This document shows, piece after piece, positions 12,901-27,900 of a stretch of 64,000 bases of DNA (within the stretch, counting starts at the first letter, position 1; the number at the start of each line of letters is the position of its first letter). The stretch is from Syngnathus acus. Lineage: Eukaryota; Chordata; Actinopteri; Syngnathiformes; Syngnathidae. Under the pieces are notes generated by a model, which saw only the letters and a list, made by a program, of their open reading frames with translations, made no database searches and was not told where the DNA came from. The stretch lies in assembly GCF_901709675.1 (NCBI RefSeq), contig NC_051108.1, positions 6,680,631 through 6,744,630 of the forward strand, read 5' to 3'. A program made the translations under genes and the position numbers.

Positions 12901-15900
12901 ACTGACAAATGTTTGGCTCCGCCCCTGACAATAAATTTGCACTATAATGTTTTAATATAAAATGTATTCAGGGAGATTTGCTTTAAATATGAATTAAAAT
13001 GTCGTTAAGAGGAAGGCACGGTAATTACATGGTAATACTAATAAAGCTTATTCCTCACAATTTCAATCAGGTAATCAGCCATGTGTGCCGTCTTATTTTG
13101 AACCTGACATCCCTGCGACGGGAAATATGCAAATTGCAGGCAATTACGAGGCGGCGGAAACTTCCGTTTTTTCCAAGCCCGATCGTAACTTTTGTCATGA
13201 GACAGGAAATAATTTAGAAGCCTGTGAATGAAGCTTATGCATGTAATTAATGTAATGACATTTTCAGTTCATAGTATTAAAACGTCTGTTTTTGGTTTGT
13301 GGAGATGACTTGCTGTTACACGGCGATCTTTTTCTCCAACAGACCCCCCAACGGTGGAGCCGGTCCACACGGAGCTGCGGCAGGGCCTGGGCCGGCCCGT
13401 GGTCATGACGTGCCGGGTGTTGCGGGCGCACCCATCGCGTGTGTTGCGCTTCGAGTGGCTGCTGTCCAACCGGCTTCTGCACGCCGGCCCCTTCGACACG
13501 CAGCGGGACGACACGGAGTACACCATCCGCAACCTGAACCGCGACGGCTGGGGCGAGTACACCTGCAAAGTCATCAACGAGGCCGGCGCCGGGAAGTGCA
13601 CCTTCCACGTCACAGGTGAGCCGTCCGCTTCTGCCATTTACTAAGGTGAGACAACAAATTCCACAAAAGCAAATCAATTGGAGAGTTTGTGTTAAATCCG
13701 TCAACGACATTTTGCGAGTGTATACATCCATCTCTTCAACACGCTCCCCGTCTGTGCTTGTAATTATCGCGGCGGCTGCAAATTTTTTATAGACAGCCCA
13801 AATTGTCTAGTCTCGCACAAAACGCTCATCCACCGCCACCGTCTGGCCCGAAGATTGACAATTCAATTAAAAGAGGCGCCAAGGAAAGGGAAAGGAAAAT
13901 TCCATCCGAATAGGAGGTGTCGCTCACGTCGCGGCGACCGCTGTCTGTTGCACATCTTTTTTTTTTTTTTTTAGTTGCTTGGAGAACTGTAAATGTCCAT
14001 CTTCTTGGCTACAGCTGACGCCATCAAATTGATTTAGAGAAGGCTTTCAATCACGCAAGTCTTCTATTAGTGTCATGAACCGTGGACACGTTCAATACTA
14101 TTCTCCAGGATATGGATATCTCCTTGATTTAAAATTTTTGTCACTACAAGAGACACAAAATGGTGGAAAAATATCGACTTTTACACGCCGTATGAAAAGA
14201 CTTGCGTCTACCTCTGGAGGGGTTAATTTACCGGGTCGGTCTGGTACTTCCAATGACTTTCTTCCATACTCGTTTAGCGGCGTTTCTAATTGCAAAGCCT
14301 CCCCTTCGCGTGTGACAGAAACGTCGGTGAGGCAGGTACATCCGAGGCGTCCCGTCCCCCGCAGCCAATTGTGTTTTCCGCCTTCTGTCGCTCACCCTCC
14401 TTCGCTTTCATCCCGCATCCCTCCCTCGCTCTCCCGCCCAGCGTTCCACATTCCCGCCATCTGGACTCGCCGCTTGCCAAAGGTAGGGAAGGGCCAACGG
14501 GAAGGCACTCTCAGTCGGAGGGGAAAAAAAAAAAATCCAGCTCAGAGTGTCCCCCGATGTCATCCGTGAAATGTGCCGTGACACGTTCCCTTAACTCTTT
14601 TTCCTTGGAAGATTTATATCGCAGATGTGGCAGTGTGGGATCAAAATTGTTCTTGTGGCTGACATACGACCATGAGATGAGGAGGCTGTTCATGAAATAT
14701 TTGTCTCGCCTTTTAAAAAAAAATAAGGATTATATTTATGCGTATTGTTATGGATATTTTTTGTCCAATATTGCACCCTTATAATAAAACATAGACATTT
14801 TTTTCTAATGTTATTTTCTTATTAAATTTTCATTCAGAACTTGTTTTTCATTTTCTATTTGTGCTACTTTACTCACATAATTTTGAACTAGTATTTTCTC
14901 ATAAACATTCCGACTTTATAAATGTCAAACTTCATTTCATACATTCCAGCTTCTTGTGATCGAAATTGTTTCGGCGCATCGCTTCTGCATCCACTGAGCA
15001 ACATTTACTTCTTTTTTTATTGCCGACTGAACAAATACAAGGAATTAGAAGGAAAAAAAAGCCGGAGGATAACGCCCGGGTTTTGTTCTCCAGTGCGTTT
15101 TACGAGTCACCTCGTGAAATTAATCCTTCATAATAATGCGCTTGTATGCTCGCGGGTTTTTATTGTTGTCATTAAGGGAAAAAAAGTGATTCAGGATTCG
15201 TCTTTAAAACACAGCCGTATCGTCTTTTAAGTCAAACTCACAGGTACTTTGATTTAATTCCATCTGTTTTGACAGCAAAACCTGATCTCCGCATCAAAGG
15301 TGGAATATGTCTCTTCACATCGAAGCTTCTAACATACGAGTCATCGTTTTTGTCGTTTCGCCGCAATTCTTCATGTATCTTAGATGCACGATGTCGGTTG
15401 GAAGTTACTCGGCATTATCATATACCCCCATTCTGTCATTTTTTTTTTTTTTTTGCTTCTTCAAAAAGCAGTAAAACTCTTAGCGGAACTCCAGAGACGC
15501 TTCTCAGTACCCCCCTCCCCCCTTATGAATTCGAGTTGCTTTTAAAGATGCAATAGGGATCAGCAGCTTTAATATGTGCCTTAAAATAGCAGACGCAAAA
15601 AGATTTTGTCTTTTGCTTCCGCCGAGGCTTCTCATCTATAGTTGCAGAGAAACTGCTAACTGATGTTCTATCAACCCCTTCACTTTTTGTGACGTCACAG
15701 ACTTATACTAATATCGCCGGGTTTTGAAATTAGAGGATGCGACAGTCGTTTCGTTTTCCAATGCGGCTGCTATTTCATTGACGATATTAAGAACTCACGC
15801 AGTCATTACTTTCCTTCTGTTATCTTTCAGTGAAGTTTTTACAGGAGGAGAAGCCCGGGAGCAGGTTGGCTTTTACACCAGTCTAGCGGGCAACCATCTG

Positions 15901-18900
15901 TAGCCGCATTAAATCAATACGCATGATCAACAATTTGGAAGCATCCTCACTTTGGGTTCACTTGAGGTGTCGGGGAAGAGTTGAGGAGAAGCGATTCAGC
16001 TTGACTCAAATTGGATTCCGTTGAGCAATTAGTGCGGCAACTTTTCTTTTCGATGCTGGCAAGTGGCACTCACCACCAAAAAAAAAAAAAAACACTCATC
16101 ACAGCACCTCTAGGTAGACGAGGGGAGGTTCATGAAACCAAAAGCACAAGATAGTCTGCAAACAAGGTCAACGTGGCGCCCGAAGGGTTCCACTGAGCCC
16201 CTCTTCTGAGTCATCTGCTGTTCTAAACAGGATTGGGGAAGAGATCAGTTAAGCCGCATGTACTTTTATCTTTGATGTCTCCCACCCAGGGTTGTGTTTC
16301 AAGGCGGGCTAAGACGGTTAGCTCGTACGCCGTAATCACAGAGGTGAGGCTATTTGGCGTCGCTATATTTATGCTATCAAAATAGGCAGTTGGTTTGACT
16401 GGTCGCAAAAACATTCTGTAAAAAAAAACAACAACATACCAATACACAGTAAAAATGATTGGCATAAAAGTCAGCGTATAAACAGTCTCCAAAATGGAGG
16501 TGGACGAACTTTACAAGGTCACCTCGAGCGCTTAAGCTGGCAGAATGTGACCGCTCACCATTGGTAAATCCTCAATTCCGACAAAGCAAAGGAAGGAGTT
16601 GAGGTTTGTTTAAAAAAAAGAAAAAAACGGGGGATTTGGACACTTTTGGATGTTGCTGGAGTCGATGTTCCGCTATGTGATATGCGCTTTTATTGCGTGC
16701 CATGAAAGCAAAGTGTGTCAGAAGATACACGCTGTAAAGATAAATCTTTAATGATCCTTGTGGGGTGAGGGGGGGAGGGAATTTGGGTCACCACAGTAGC
16801 AAAAGAGATATGATATAGCCGCGATAGAAATAGAACAAACATAACATGGCGGAGATAAGAGCCACTGTACATCTTTGTCATGCTAATTCCAGCGCTGCAC
16901 TTGAAAGAATTTGGGTCGTGTTTACAAATGGAACATTCACGCAGCACATCGCGCATTAACGATGTCACTACGCAAAATTTTGTGTGGTTCAACTTTTATC
17001 ACATCTTGTCCAAATTATTCACTGTCAACATTTCTTTCTATGTGTTGATCACGGATAGGCAAGGCCTACGCTCCCGAGTTCTACTACGACACGTACAGCC
17101 CGCTTTGGCAAAACCGGCCCAGGATCTACGACTTCAAGCTACAGTGGACGCAGATGAATCCCAACGCCGTGGACCGCATCGTGGCCTACAGACTCGGTTT
17201 CAGACAGGTAGGAGATTTTTTTCTCACTTCATTCAATTAGGTCGGGGTTTTATTATTTCCGGAGCGTTCCAAACCGGGAATAATCCGATAATCTCCGATG
17301 CTGGTTATTGGTCTGTCTTTTCTCAGTTCTGTACAGAAGTATGAGGGTTTTTTTTTTTTGTTTTGTTTTTTGCCGTGCGGGGTGGCTGGGCCTGGTTTTC
17401 TCCCCAAAGTTTGCACGCCTGAGCTGGCTCGTCATATTTGCCTTGACGCAGACGAACGAATTTTTACACCTCAATTCAGCCTCTTGCCACCGTATTTGAG
17501 GATGGGAGTGAGTCTCTGCGGGCGGCAGCGAATCACTAAGAAGCTGTCAGATGCAGTCAAGTATGAGTCCTGTGGCATTTTTTGTTTTTTTAAGGAATTG
17601 TTCCCAAAATCGTTTGAAGTGCACTCAAAGCAGGAAGAGGAAAGAGACCTGGCGGAGAAGACTGCAAACTGCTCTCTGATGGATGACTCGCTTAGAGTTG
17701 CAGTTTTTGGGGGGGGTCTTGCATTAAATCCCGCACGGGCAAACATAAACATGAGCCATAGCTTTCCCAAGCTGCTTTCTTGGTGTTGAATGGTGTTGGT
17801 GGAGGAAGGCTCGCTTGATTTTCCCGCAATTTGGCAACTTTTCACGGGTGTCTTTGTCGTGCTCGTGCTTTTTCTTTCTAACCAACCCGGCAGGCGACAC
17901 GCCAGCTTCGGATAAAGCCTTACGCCTGCCGGCCGCATTAATACGACGGATTTACAGGTTAGCACCAATGTGAGCCGACATCCAAGCGCCAGTTCAGATT
18001 AAAAGGTTTCCACACTAAAAATAAAAAGAGGGACGCTGTGTTGCGCGTTTGTGGCAAACATTCCAAGTCCGTGTTTGTGTCGTCACGCTTTTTGTTCACC
18101 GTCAGCTCTCTCTTGAGAATTGCTAAGAAAATGATTTCACGCTTTCTCAAAGCCACTCACCACTGGTTTTGTCTGAGAAGTCGCCAGGCTCGACGCTTCC
18201 TTAAACCGGTTCCGCTCACAGCTGCTCTCTGCCTTGTGCTAGCACGCGCGTTAATTCAGAAAATCTCATTAACATTTCAAATTTTTTTTGTTTTGTTTTG
18301 CATTCAAAGAGAACATCCCCAGTCCATTTAGTTCAGCCCAGAATTGGTGTTTGGAGCGAATTAATTCATTTCCACCTTATTCTCTTTGCATGTCAGGAGA
18401 GTCGACGGTGTGGCCATTATTTGTTTCCTGCCAGGCAAATTGTTCTCCTTCTCTTTCTTGAGAAAGGAGATTATTTGCTGTGGGCAAACTTTTTAGGCGG
18501 CAATTTAGCAAAACAAAAGCCGTTTTTTTATACGGGCAAGGATTTAATCTTGGTGTTGTTTTTAAACTAATAATTGTTCTTACTTGCTTAGAGACACTGT
18601 GGTTGAGACAATTGCCAAACAAAATAGGCAAAGGAGTTACATTTCTCATAACGGCTCTCATCATTTTCTTGGCCTTTTTTTTTCTCCCTCCCTTTTGTAT
18701 TGAATTGTTTTGTGATGTCTCCCGTGGCCTCAGAAGAAAGCTGCTGAGAGACAGTTTGGCTCAAGGCGGAAATGCAAGTCTGAAAAGGCAAGCTCTGGAA
18801 TAAATCACAAACACATACTGTAGCGAGACACCTGTCAAATAGGTAACGCCCGGTCTCATTTGAAAATATTCCCGCGAGCTGGAATTTGTTCCCACAAACA

Positions 18901-21900
18901 AATCTGGCAGGAGCAGGTTGCATCATGTGTCCCAAATTGATCTGTCAGCCCTGTTTGTGCACGTCGATCAATACCAGCTACACTAATTACGTGTCGGCAA
19001 TCAACAGCGAACCGGCAGCCGCTGTCACATTACAATGCTTGCGTTTTCCCACCGCTTGCATATTACGGCCATCAATTCTGGTGGTTTCCACCATAAAAAC
19101 AAATTCTCGCGCAGCCCAGCCACAATCAGATGACACTAAATCAATAGTTTGTCCAGAATGAGCGGTAATGGAGTGTGAACAAAAACTTTAATTAAATCCG
19201 GGTGCTATGGATTCAGTGATCATTAATGTATCAAAACATATAAAAATGCCAAAAAAAAAAGGTTTGGCTGTTTTTTGTTTTTTCTCAATTGCACAAGGTA
19301 TGACAACTCTTAGAGTCGATGGGTGTTTAATATTTTCATCCAATGTTCTGAAAGGCAACAGCAGTATTTGCATATTGGAAGAACAAGGAAAAAATAGCAA
19401 TAAAAAAGCCATGAATAACGTAAAATAAAATAAAAGCCTCAAGTAGCTGTTGGATACATTGCCTGCCTTCATCATGGGTGCCGTTGAAGGAATCCAGCTG
19501 TGTTCCTTTAATGAACTGGCAAGTGCTAAAGCCATGCTGAACAAAGAACCGTAGATGATACATTTTCAAAACTATTCCAGCAAGTCACACTACAAAGGAA
19601 ATAACCCAAGGATGTGTTCAGTGGTCAATAGCCAGTAATATTTGTATCGTTTGACTTGAAGTGGTTTTCACATCTGCCTCACCGTTTAGAGATCTGTTAG
19701 CTAGTTCAGTTCTATCAACAAGCCAATCGGAATGGGATCATGAATCCGAGCCGTCTTCGCAAGAAAATCGGCGGCACTCCTCGGGGACTACGTGAGGCGG
19801 GAGAACATCCCCGGGGAGCCGCTGCTACTTCTCATCAAGAGGAGTCTGCTGAGGTTGGTTGAGGCATCTGATAAAAGCTGAACAACAACAGAGCTCATCT
19901 GGCCTCAGCTTCCCTTGGGAGTAGCTGGAATGCAGAGCGAAAGGGACGCTTGGGTTACCTCACTCGTGTCTGCCGCTGAACCATTATCCCGCCATAAATG
20001 GCCTCGAGATGTCCAACAGTTTGGCTTGCTCTTCCCGCTTTGTAGCTGCTGTAATTTGCCAATGAAATCAACATGGAGGAACACAATGATAGTGATAAAG
20101 TGCCTAACTACCAACAGTTATGCACTAACCAGTCATTATTAACAGTATTTAGCAGTCGTGTTTTTTTCTTTTTTAAAATGACACAAGATAATGCCATAAA
20201 GTCAATGATTACTTGTGTCTGTCACCATGACTCAGTTTTATCTTGTTAGACAACATGAGAGTTGTGAGATTCCCATTGTCGATTTACTCACAAAATTAGC
20301 TCTAATGAAAAGCGTCTAATAGCAGAATATCCTCCAGACACCAAGTAATTACTTCATTCAGAGCATTCGCGCCACTATTCCATTGGATTTCCGGCCGGGC
20401 GGGACTGAGAAGGGCACGCATGCATCGCCTCTGTTTCGGATGCGGGAGTCGTCTCTGGTCTTTGTGCAGTGCTGCCCGCCTCGTTAAAGCTATTCTCAAG
20501 GATAAAACGAAGCTCGCTTACTCACGTAACCCCCGCGGCCGCTACTGCGGCAAATCATTGTTTGTGCCTCTGCGAACCTCAGAGGAGAAGCCAGAGCTTA
20601 GCCATGTGATATACGGAATTCCATCAGTTACACTAGCTATCCTTAGAAGCAGTGACTGCAGCCTTACCTGGATTGCAATCAGGCAGACGTGACTACATCC
20701 TTGCTGATGCGCTCTGAAGTGAATACAAAGGCTTGCGAGCTACTTGGAAAGTAAATGTGCTTAATGAGCAGTGAGCTGTCAACAGAAAATTGTTTTAGTT
20801 GCGTAGCATTTAATGTTGGAACTTGGCACGTCTCGGCAAATGGGTAGAGACGAGGTTAATTGGTAGATGAGAGGGAACATCCTGCCGAGGATTTTGAAAG
20901 AGATGCATATTTGCTCGGCTTGAATGTAAATACAGCTCCAGGGGAAAAAAAATGTCCTTTGTGATATTCATCCACTGCAGCTAAACTCAATGGAGTTAAG
21001 CTCACTTTATATTCTGAATTGTGAAAAATGGGATATTAAAAACGTAATTTGGAGAGCTGAACAAGCTTCAGGTTTCATAGTACTCCAAATCTGTTGGTTG
21101 GTGAGATTTTTCTCCACTAAAAAAGAAAATACAGGTGGCTTGGTACACTTCCCAGTGGGACTCCGCTTTATTTTTTTTTATGACTTTTTGCTTGTCATCG
21201 TCACAGATGGGACAGCAGCGATGGTGGGACCAGGAGATTCCCGTGAACTGGACGATCAACAAGGGAGAGCTCATCACCCATAACTTGACCGAGCTCATCA
21301 AACCCGAGTCCTACGAGGTGCGCCTTACCCCCATCACCCGTTTTGGAGAGGGCGACTCCACCGTGAGGATCGTCACCTACAACGGTGAGTTTTCAATTTA
21401 TTGGCGTCACATATTATTTGTACGCATTTGTATGTATGATATGCAAGAGAGTGGGCCGGGCGGGAAAAAGTGAACTCATTAAAATAATTAGAATTGCATC
21501 CAACACCGTCAGTCATCAGGAGACAGCTGGAAATCAGCTTGCTTGGCTCCTTTTCCCCGTTTGAGCCAAATGAATGTTGATCAAGCGACTCATCACTTCC
21601 TTCCGTCCGTGACCTTTATCGCCGGCTTTCTTTGCACGAGAGCTCGGAAGCACTTGAATACACCGTGTGAGTCAAATGTTTAGTTTGGGTCAAAGGAGCA
21701 AAGAGATCAGCAAGTGACTCAAGTTCCCCGTCATTCAAATTGAAATGACATTTTGAGAAGGTTTTGTCGCAAATTGGAGCCTGAGTTTTGGAGGATTTTG
21801 CATTAAAAGAAACGGTCACCAGTTATGAGAAAAGTCCTGCTGAGATGGTTATCTCAAGTACACCGCATAAGTGAGTGAGAACACGCATACCGAGGTTTCT

Positions 21901-24900
21901 GTGTGTGCCCCGCTTCCCAAATTGTCGTCACTGGCTGAACTCAAGGAGATTGAACGCAATCAAAGAAGAATGAAGAGAATTGAGGCTAATTAGCACAGAG
22001 CAGAAGGAGCGGGAGCCCAGAAAGGAGGAAACAAAGATTTCTTCTTCTTTTATTTATCAAGTGAAAAGGAGGAAGAAGAAGAAGAAGAGAGCCTTCCCCT
22101 TCTGTGCGAATGGCCTGCCCGACGAGAGACCGGACTAATTATCACTCTAGGGCTGCTTCTGTTCTCCCACGCACGGCGTGGCGTCACGGGCTAATGTAGG
22201 TCTGAGATGAATGCACTCTTCTCGCTCAACTCGTCCCGCAAGACAGCACGACTGACACGGAGAAAACTCGTCTGCATATTATTTTCCGTGTTTTTATTTT
22301 TTTTTCCTCACATTCTTCAGCAAAACCCGAGATGGTGTTTATATTCTGTTGGAATGTGATCCCTCTACATCAGGGGTCTCAAACTTATTAAATTATCAGG
22401 CTCCTGCAGAACGTGAGGATGAACTGATCATTTGAATCAGGTGTGTTTAACGAGGGAAACTTGGAAAACATGTAGGAATGCGGCCCCCGAGGACTGGAGT
22501 TTGAGACCCCTGCTCTACATATATGGAGTCTTCAAAGCGCGCCATTAAATATACATTGGTTACTTTTTTTTTATTCAGAATTCACTTTGCAAATATGGAA
22601 GCAGTATTTACATTTGGTAGACTGGACCACAACCGCAAGCCATACAAGATTCTGTCGGGTTGTTTAGATTCTCTGAGTTAGCGCCATAGTGAAGTTTTAG
22701 CACCGTGGCTCTTAGACTTCAACAAGCTCGTTAAAGGCTTTTTTTTTTTTTGGCGGGGAGTTGGCGAGAAAAGAAAAGTAGTTACGGCGTCCCCAGCTGG
22801 AGCATTGATGGATGGCTGTGTCACCGTCGCACAATGACTAACTCAGCACCTGCTCAGATGGCATCCTGGAAGGAGGAGTACATATTTAAGCCGTTTGTTT
22901 ACACTGGAAAGGCTGCAGCACGAGGCGACGGCAGCTCAGCATAATGTTCACATACTCAAGATATGACAGCAAGCCAAGCTTCTTATGTCGCAAAATAGTC
23001 ATCTATAACCTGGTGAGTTTTTATGCCTTTTTTAGTCAATGAAGTAATTTATTTTGTATTGACTGTATTTGGAAAATGACTAATAACATCGTCAAATTCC
23101 TTTTTTTTTCCTTACTCCATTCTATGACTAAAACATTTCAAATTCTTAATTAAAAAAAAAAAAAAAGACCGGTACAGCTAAAAAAGGTCATAGTGTCAGC
23201 GAAGGACATCAAGCCTTTATCTATTCCGAAGCCTGAAATGATTATTCCCTGTCGCGTCAACGTTTCTGCCAACATAAAACACCGGTAAAGACAAATTAAT
23301 GACATGCTCTCACCAACCAATCATCAGAAAAGATTTTTTTTTTCTTAAGGTCACCGCTCTGATATATTTTCAGAGAGCAAACATTTGAGTGCACACAGCA
23401 GTAAATTAAACACACACACACACACCTTGGGCGCCGTTTGTGTGATGTCATTATGAACGGACGTGTTTATTATCGGAAAGTATGCGCAGTCACCGTTTAA
23501 TGACGTCGTAATGAAAGAGGATTGTTAAAAATGCTTTCTGGCAAGCTTTTGCATGTAGCGTTAGCTCTTTACCAGCCAAAGAACCTCATTTGATTCACTA
23601 ATAGTGCACTGGAGGATCATTGTGTGCTTGGACTGCAAGAACTACTGTCACAATTGTAGTTCTGAGCTCATTTATCTCGGCCAAAGTAAGACCCGAGAGT
23701 ACTTCTAAAAGGCCGGCAACGATTAGGGTGGAGTCTTAACAATAAGTAAATAAATACAATGGAAAAGATAATTAGAAATATGTTTTGAGTTACATATACC
23801 AAGGCAGCACTGATTTATTATTTACTTTCGGCCCCGTTTGAGTCAAGCGACGAGTTTTTGGGTATCACTGTTTTTTTTCGGATCGTCTTGCCACAGCGTG
23901 CGAAAAGCGCTGCGAAACATTTGCGTTGGCGAGCGTCTCCATTTCATCATCAGTCATCGCGTGAGGCTCTTAGTCCTCCATTTTAAACAACGCATGGTGT
24001 GAAATAGTTGCATCAACAGTCCCGTTTGTTTTCACTTTCCCTGCATCAAATTGCAAGTTAAATCCCATTTGTGGGTGTACGCAAAGTTGCCGCCAAGTTG
24101 CCTCTGGGCTCTCTCGGCTTGAATTCTTCGGTGGGAGAAGACGCATTGCTTGAGCAGACACATTCGCGCGGACCATACCAAATAGCCAGCAAGCCGCAGG
24201 TAGCGACAACAACAAGAGAATAAATAATAATACGTGACAACAAAACATATTATCTGTGAGCAGCGGCACGGAGGGGCGAAGGGAGGAAGGGTGCACCGGG
24301 AAAGAAGGCCCGAGGCTCTTAGTGGTCATTTAATATATTTGTTTTGCGGCGCCTTCGCACACACTCGCTATGCTGCAGTGCTATTCATTCTGCAGAGTCC
24401 GCTGTGGTTTGGATTGGCAGCATAAAAGATTATTAAAGCATTTAGAAGGCAAGCGCACGCCCACAGTTGCGGCACTCGCCGGACACTTCATTAGGTACAG
24501 TAGCTCAGCATCCACTCCGTGTCTCGACGGGCGTAAGGACAACTTTTCCTTTGTGGGGGTGATTTGTTATTACCGGCTTTAATTGTTTGGATTCTAATCA
24601 ATCCCCAGCCCTCCCTCTTTTTCTTTCGCGGCAGGGGAGCGTCCATAAATCATGCGGCTACGTAGTTTTGCGCTCGAGCTGCTGCATCACATCTATTTGG
24701 CCAGTCAGCCATCGATCATTGGAAAATGCTCATGAATCTTCCTGGCAGGTTAAACGCTGTTTGCCCTGCCTGGAAAACACGGGGTTTTTTTTTGTTTTTT
24801 TGTTTTTTAAGTGCAGAAAAAACGACTGGTTGCAGAAGTCTCCACCTTTCTAACGGCGCCCTTAAAATGGCCGCCAATGTTATTTACCGTGGGGTCAGAA

Positions 24901-27900
24901 AGAACGAGCGAGGAATTGAATGTGTTTAGCGAACACAATGTCGAATCATTTTGATGTTCTAGCAGATGTATGAAATGGGCTTAGTGCTCCAAATGGGAGT
25001 CACCTTGAGCTAAAAGCATTTCTGAGAAAGAAAAATCCTATTAAAGTTGTCCAAAGTGGCAGACAGACATTTTACCCTCATTGGAAACACAATAACTTAG
25101 AAATGCCCCAACGTATTGTGTAAAGTCAAAAAACATAAAAGCAATTACGTCACTGTAATGCCCTTGCATGTCCCCCGGCGGATGTTACAAAATGTGGAAG
25201 ACCTTACACATATGTAACACGCCTACTACAGTCCATGAAGTCATCACATTGACGCTTTCCTAATGCCTCTTTTGCTTCTGTCTTCTGCAGCTCCCATCAA
25301 CCCTCACCTAAGTAAGTATGAAGTCTCACCCATTATCACCCGCACATAGCAATCACGCGCCCGAAACATTTCCTGCCAGCCATATATATTGACGGGAATG
25401 CTGCCAGGTGATTTGTATGTGTGAGTGTTTACTCCCACTTAATGGCGTTCCTCATTGTTGCTCTCAACTTTACAAAATCGCACACTTAAAGTGATTGAGA
25501 GAGTGGAGCTGCACCACACTGCTGGGAATATTTATTCATATTTATATGGGCTCTTTTATTTTTCCAGACAAGAAATGACAAACACGTTTAATCACTATAG
25601 AATTCCCTAAAGTCATCTCCGTCAGTTCAAGTCCCACTCAGAATGTGAACGGCTGTCTGGTTATGTGTTTTCACTAAACACATTCTGCTTTTTACCAAAC
25701 TAACAAATTTAACATCTCGCAGTCTACGTGAAAAAAAAAAGAACTACTTCCTGTTTCGTTTTTCTTCTTCCAAATCTCAATCTAACTCATCCTGGCTTTG
25801 GGGTGGCGTTTCTAGCTTTACGTGCAAATGATGTTCGGAAAATGGATGGAGGAGCATCCGTAATCATTTAATCCAAACAAGAACCCTCCTGGGGCCAGAG
25901 CTTTATTTTAAAAAACAGCGCACCCACCCTCGAGCAGGTGAGAGGTGCCGGCATCCTCCTGACCCGGCGCTCGACCACTTTCGGCTCGCTCTTCCTTTCG
26001 CCCACGCAACTCACCTGACTAACGTCTGCCCACGCCGCTTGGCTCAAGGTCGGAACTAAGCAAATGGTTGGCAGCTATGTTTTTAATACATCACTGAATA
26101 TTTAGCAGAACCAGCCGCTGAATGTTAAATGCTGCTTCTTCTGAGGGTACCGCCGGGCAACGACGTGTCCTCCGCTTGGCCGTTTACCGTTGTTACCGTT
26201 ATCCACAGCTACTTTTAATTCAAGCTATGTAGATTTACAGAGTTGCCAATAGAAAAGTCCTATCTTGTGTGTGTGTAGCCAGCTTTAACATCACATTTCC
26301 ATGAAAATTATTTGACTTCATTGATTCTTAAATTAACTTTCTATTTTATGTGATTCTGGATTTTTCCCCTCCCTCTCTCTGAGTAATGCGCACAAACCTG
26401 TGGCCAACAATGAGGCACTCTAAAGCTCCCTAGAATTTGAAATCAATTTAAACAAGAACTGCACTTACATAATTGGAAGCTGTGTGCTTGTGACTGAGTA
26501 CAATCCATCATGATTTCTGTGCAGTCGTATACACACACACACACACACAGACACACACACACGCACGTATGAATACAGTCCAAGTCATGTGGCGTCTTTG
26601 TGGTGCGGCAAACCAAGCCGCAGCGGCAAATCCCTCCATTGTGAGCGCTTCGTTCTCAAGGAAAGCCACCCACGTGAGCTTGCCAACGTCGCAGTCAGCC
26701 CAAGTTCACGTCTTAATTTAAAAATCTGTTCATTACATCGGGTGGCATAATTAGGGCTTTGCTGTTGTAGATCCCCCTGAGACACACACATTCTGGCCGC
26801 AGGTCTCATGAATATACACTACACACACACTGACTGTACGTTTGTAACTCTCGTCAGGAGAGTTCCACTGCAGCTTCGAGGAGGAGCCCATCTGCATGTT
26901 CACCCAGGACAAGAACGATGACTTTGATTGGACGCGGCACAGCGCCGCCACCCGCGACACCAAGTACACACCCAACACGGGGCCCAGCGGCGACCGCGCC
27001 GGCTCCAAGCAGGGTGAGCATAACCTCTGCCACCCAAACTAGCTTTGCTGCCATTTTGTTTGGATTTCTAAAATATTCACAATATAAATATTCCGCTTTA
27101 GCATGCGGCGTGTTCATCATCAGGTATTCAACAGTGGAGCCGCAAAATGGAGGATATGAGGTAACGTATCCATGACGGGACTTTGAAATTCTGCGCAACT
27201 CCAGCAGCAGCAGCCGAAGCAGTAAATAATGCATTGGCTCTAATCACCTAATGGTCTCAAAATGTCCAGCTTTTCATTACTGGTCCCTGTTCCTCTTTGA
27301 GAATAATTATCTGAGATTCAGCCCAGAGAGATATTCCATTTTTGGCTGTCGGGAGGGGGGAGCTGCTGGCTAGACTCAATTGGCTGTTGTCATGGCTGCC
27401 TGTGATCGGTAATGGCAGCAAACTCGCAAACCTTTCTAACAGAGGCTCTCGTTACAGGAAAGATGAGAAAAGTATTTGTCTTAATTCGGAGTTTGCTCTG
27501 TTGCTCTACAAAGGTTTCTACATGTACATCGAAACGTCCAGGCCGAGGAAGGAAGGGGATCAGGCGCGCCTGGTCAGTCCGTATTTCAACATTGCCCCCA
27601 AGAGCCCCTACGGCATCAGCAACCCGCCGGCCTACTGCTTCGGCTTCTTCTACCACATGTATGGGAAACACATAGGTAAGAGAATACGCCTCCCCTACGA
27701 ATATTCCAAAGTGTCCCTGACCGGCCTAACGTATGTGGTAGCCAGCTTCACGGCTCCTCGCACCTTAATTATCATTCCAGTGTGTATAAACACAATTAAT
27801 GAGGAAACGGCACAGCGAACGTTATTCACCATGTGTGAGCCGTCACAGCGGCCTTGAGGGGTGAATTGACGGATGAATGCACTTGAACCTGAAGCGATCC

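Noticed and set aside
13264-13731. Long minus-strand and alternative plus-strand frames over 13264-13731
   Set aside because: Shadows of the Ig6 exon, caused by its high GC content.
14075-14784. Two 164-codon plus-strand frames
   Set aside because: Overlapping frames in pyrimidine-rich DNA with no splice context, no family match and Ser/Pro/Arg low complexity.
26854-27234. 126-codon minus-strand frame
   Set aside because: Overlaps the first MAM exon in antisense; low-complexity Leu/Ala/Gly protein.
27342-27857. 171-codon plus-strand frame read as one gene
   Set aside because: Only 27514-27675 is the mdga2 MAM exon; the rest is read-through into flanking intron.
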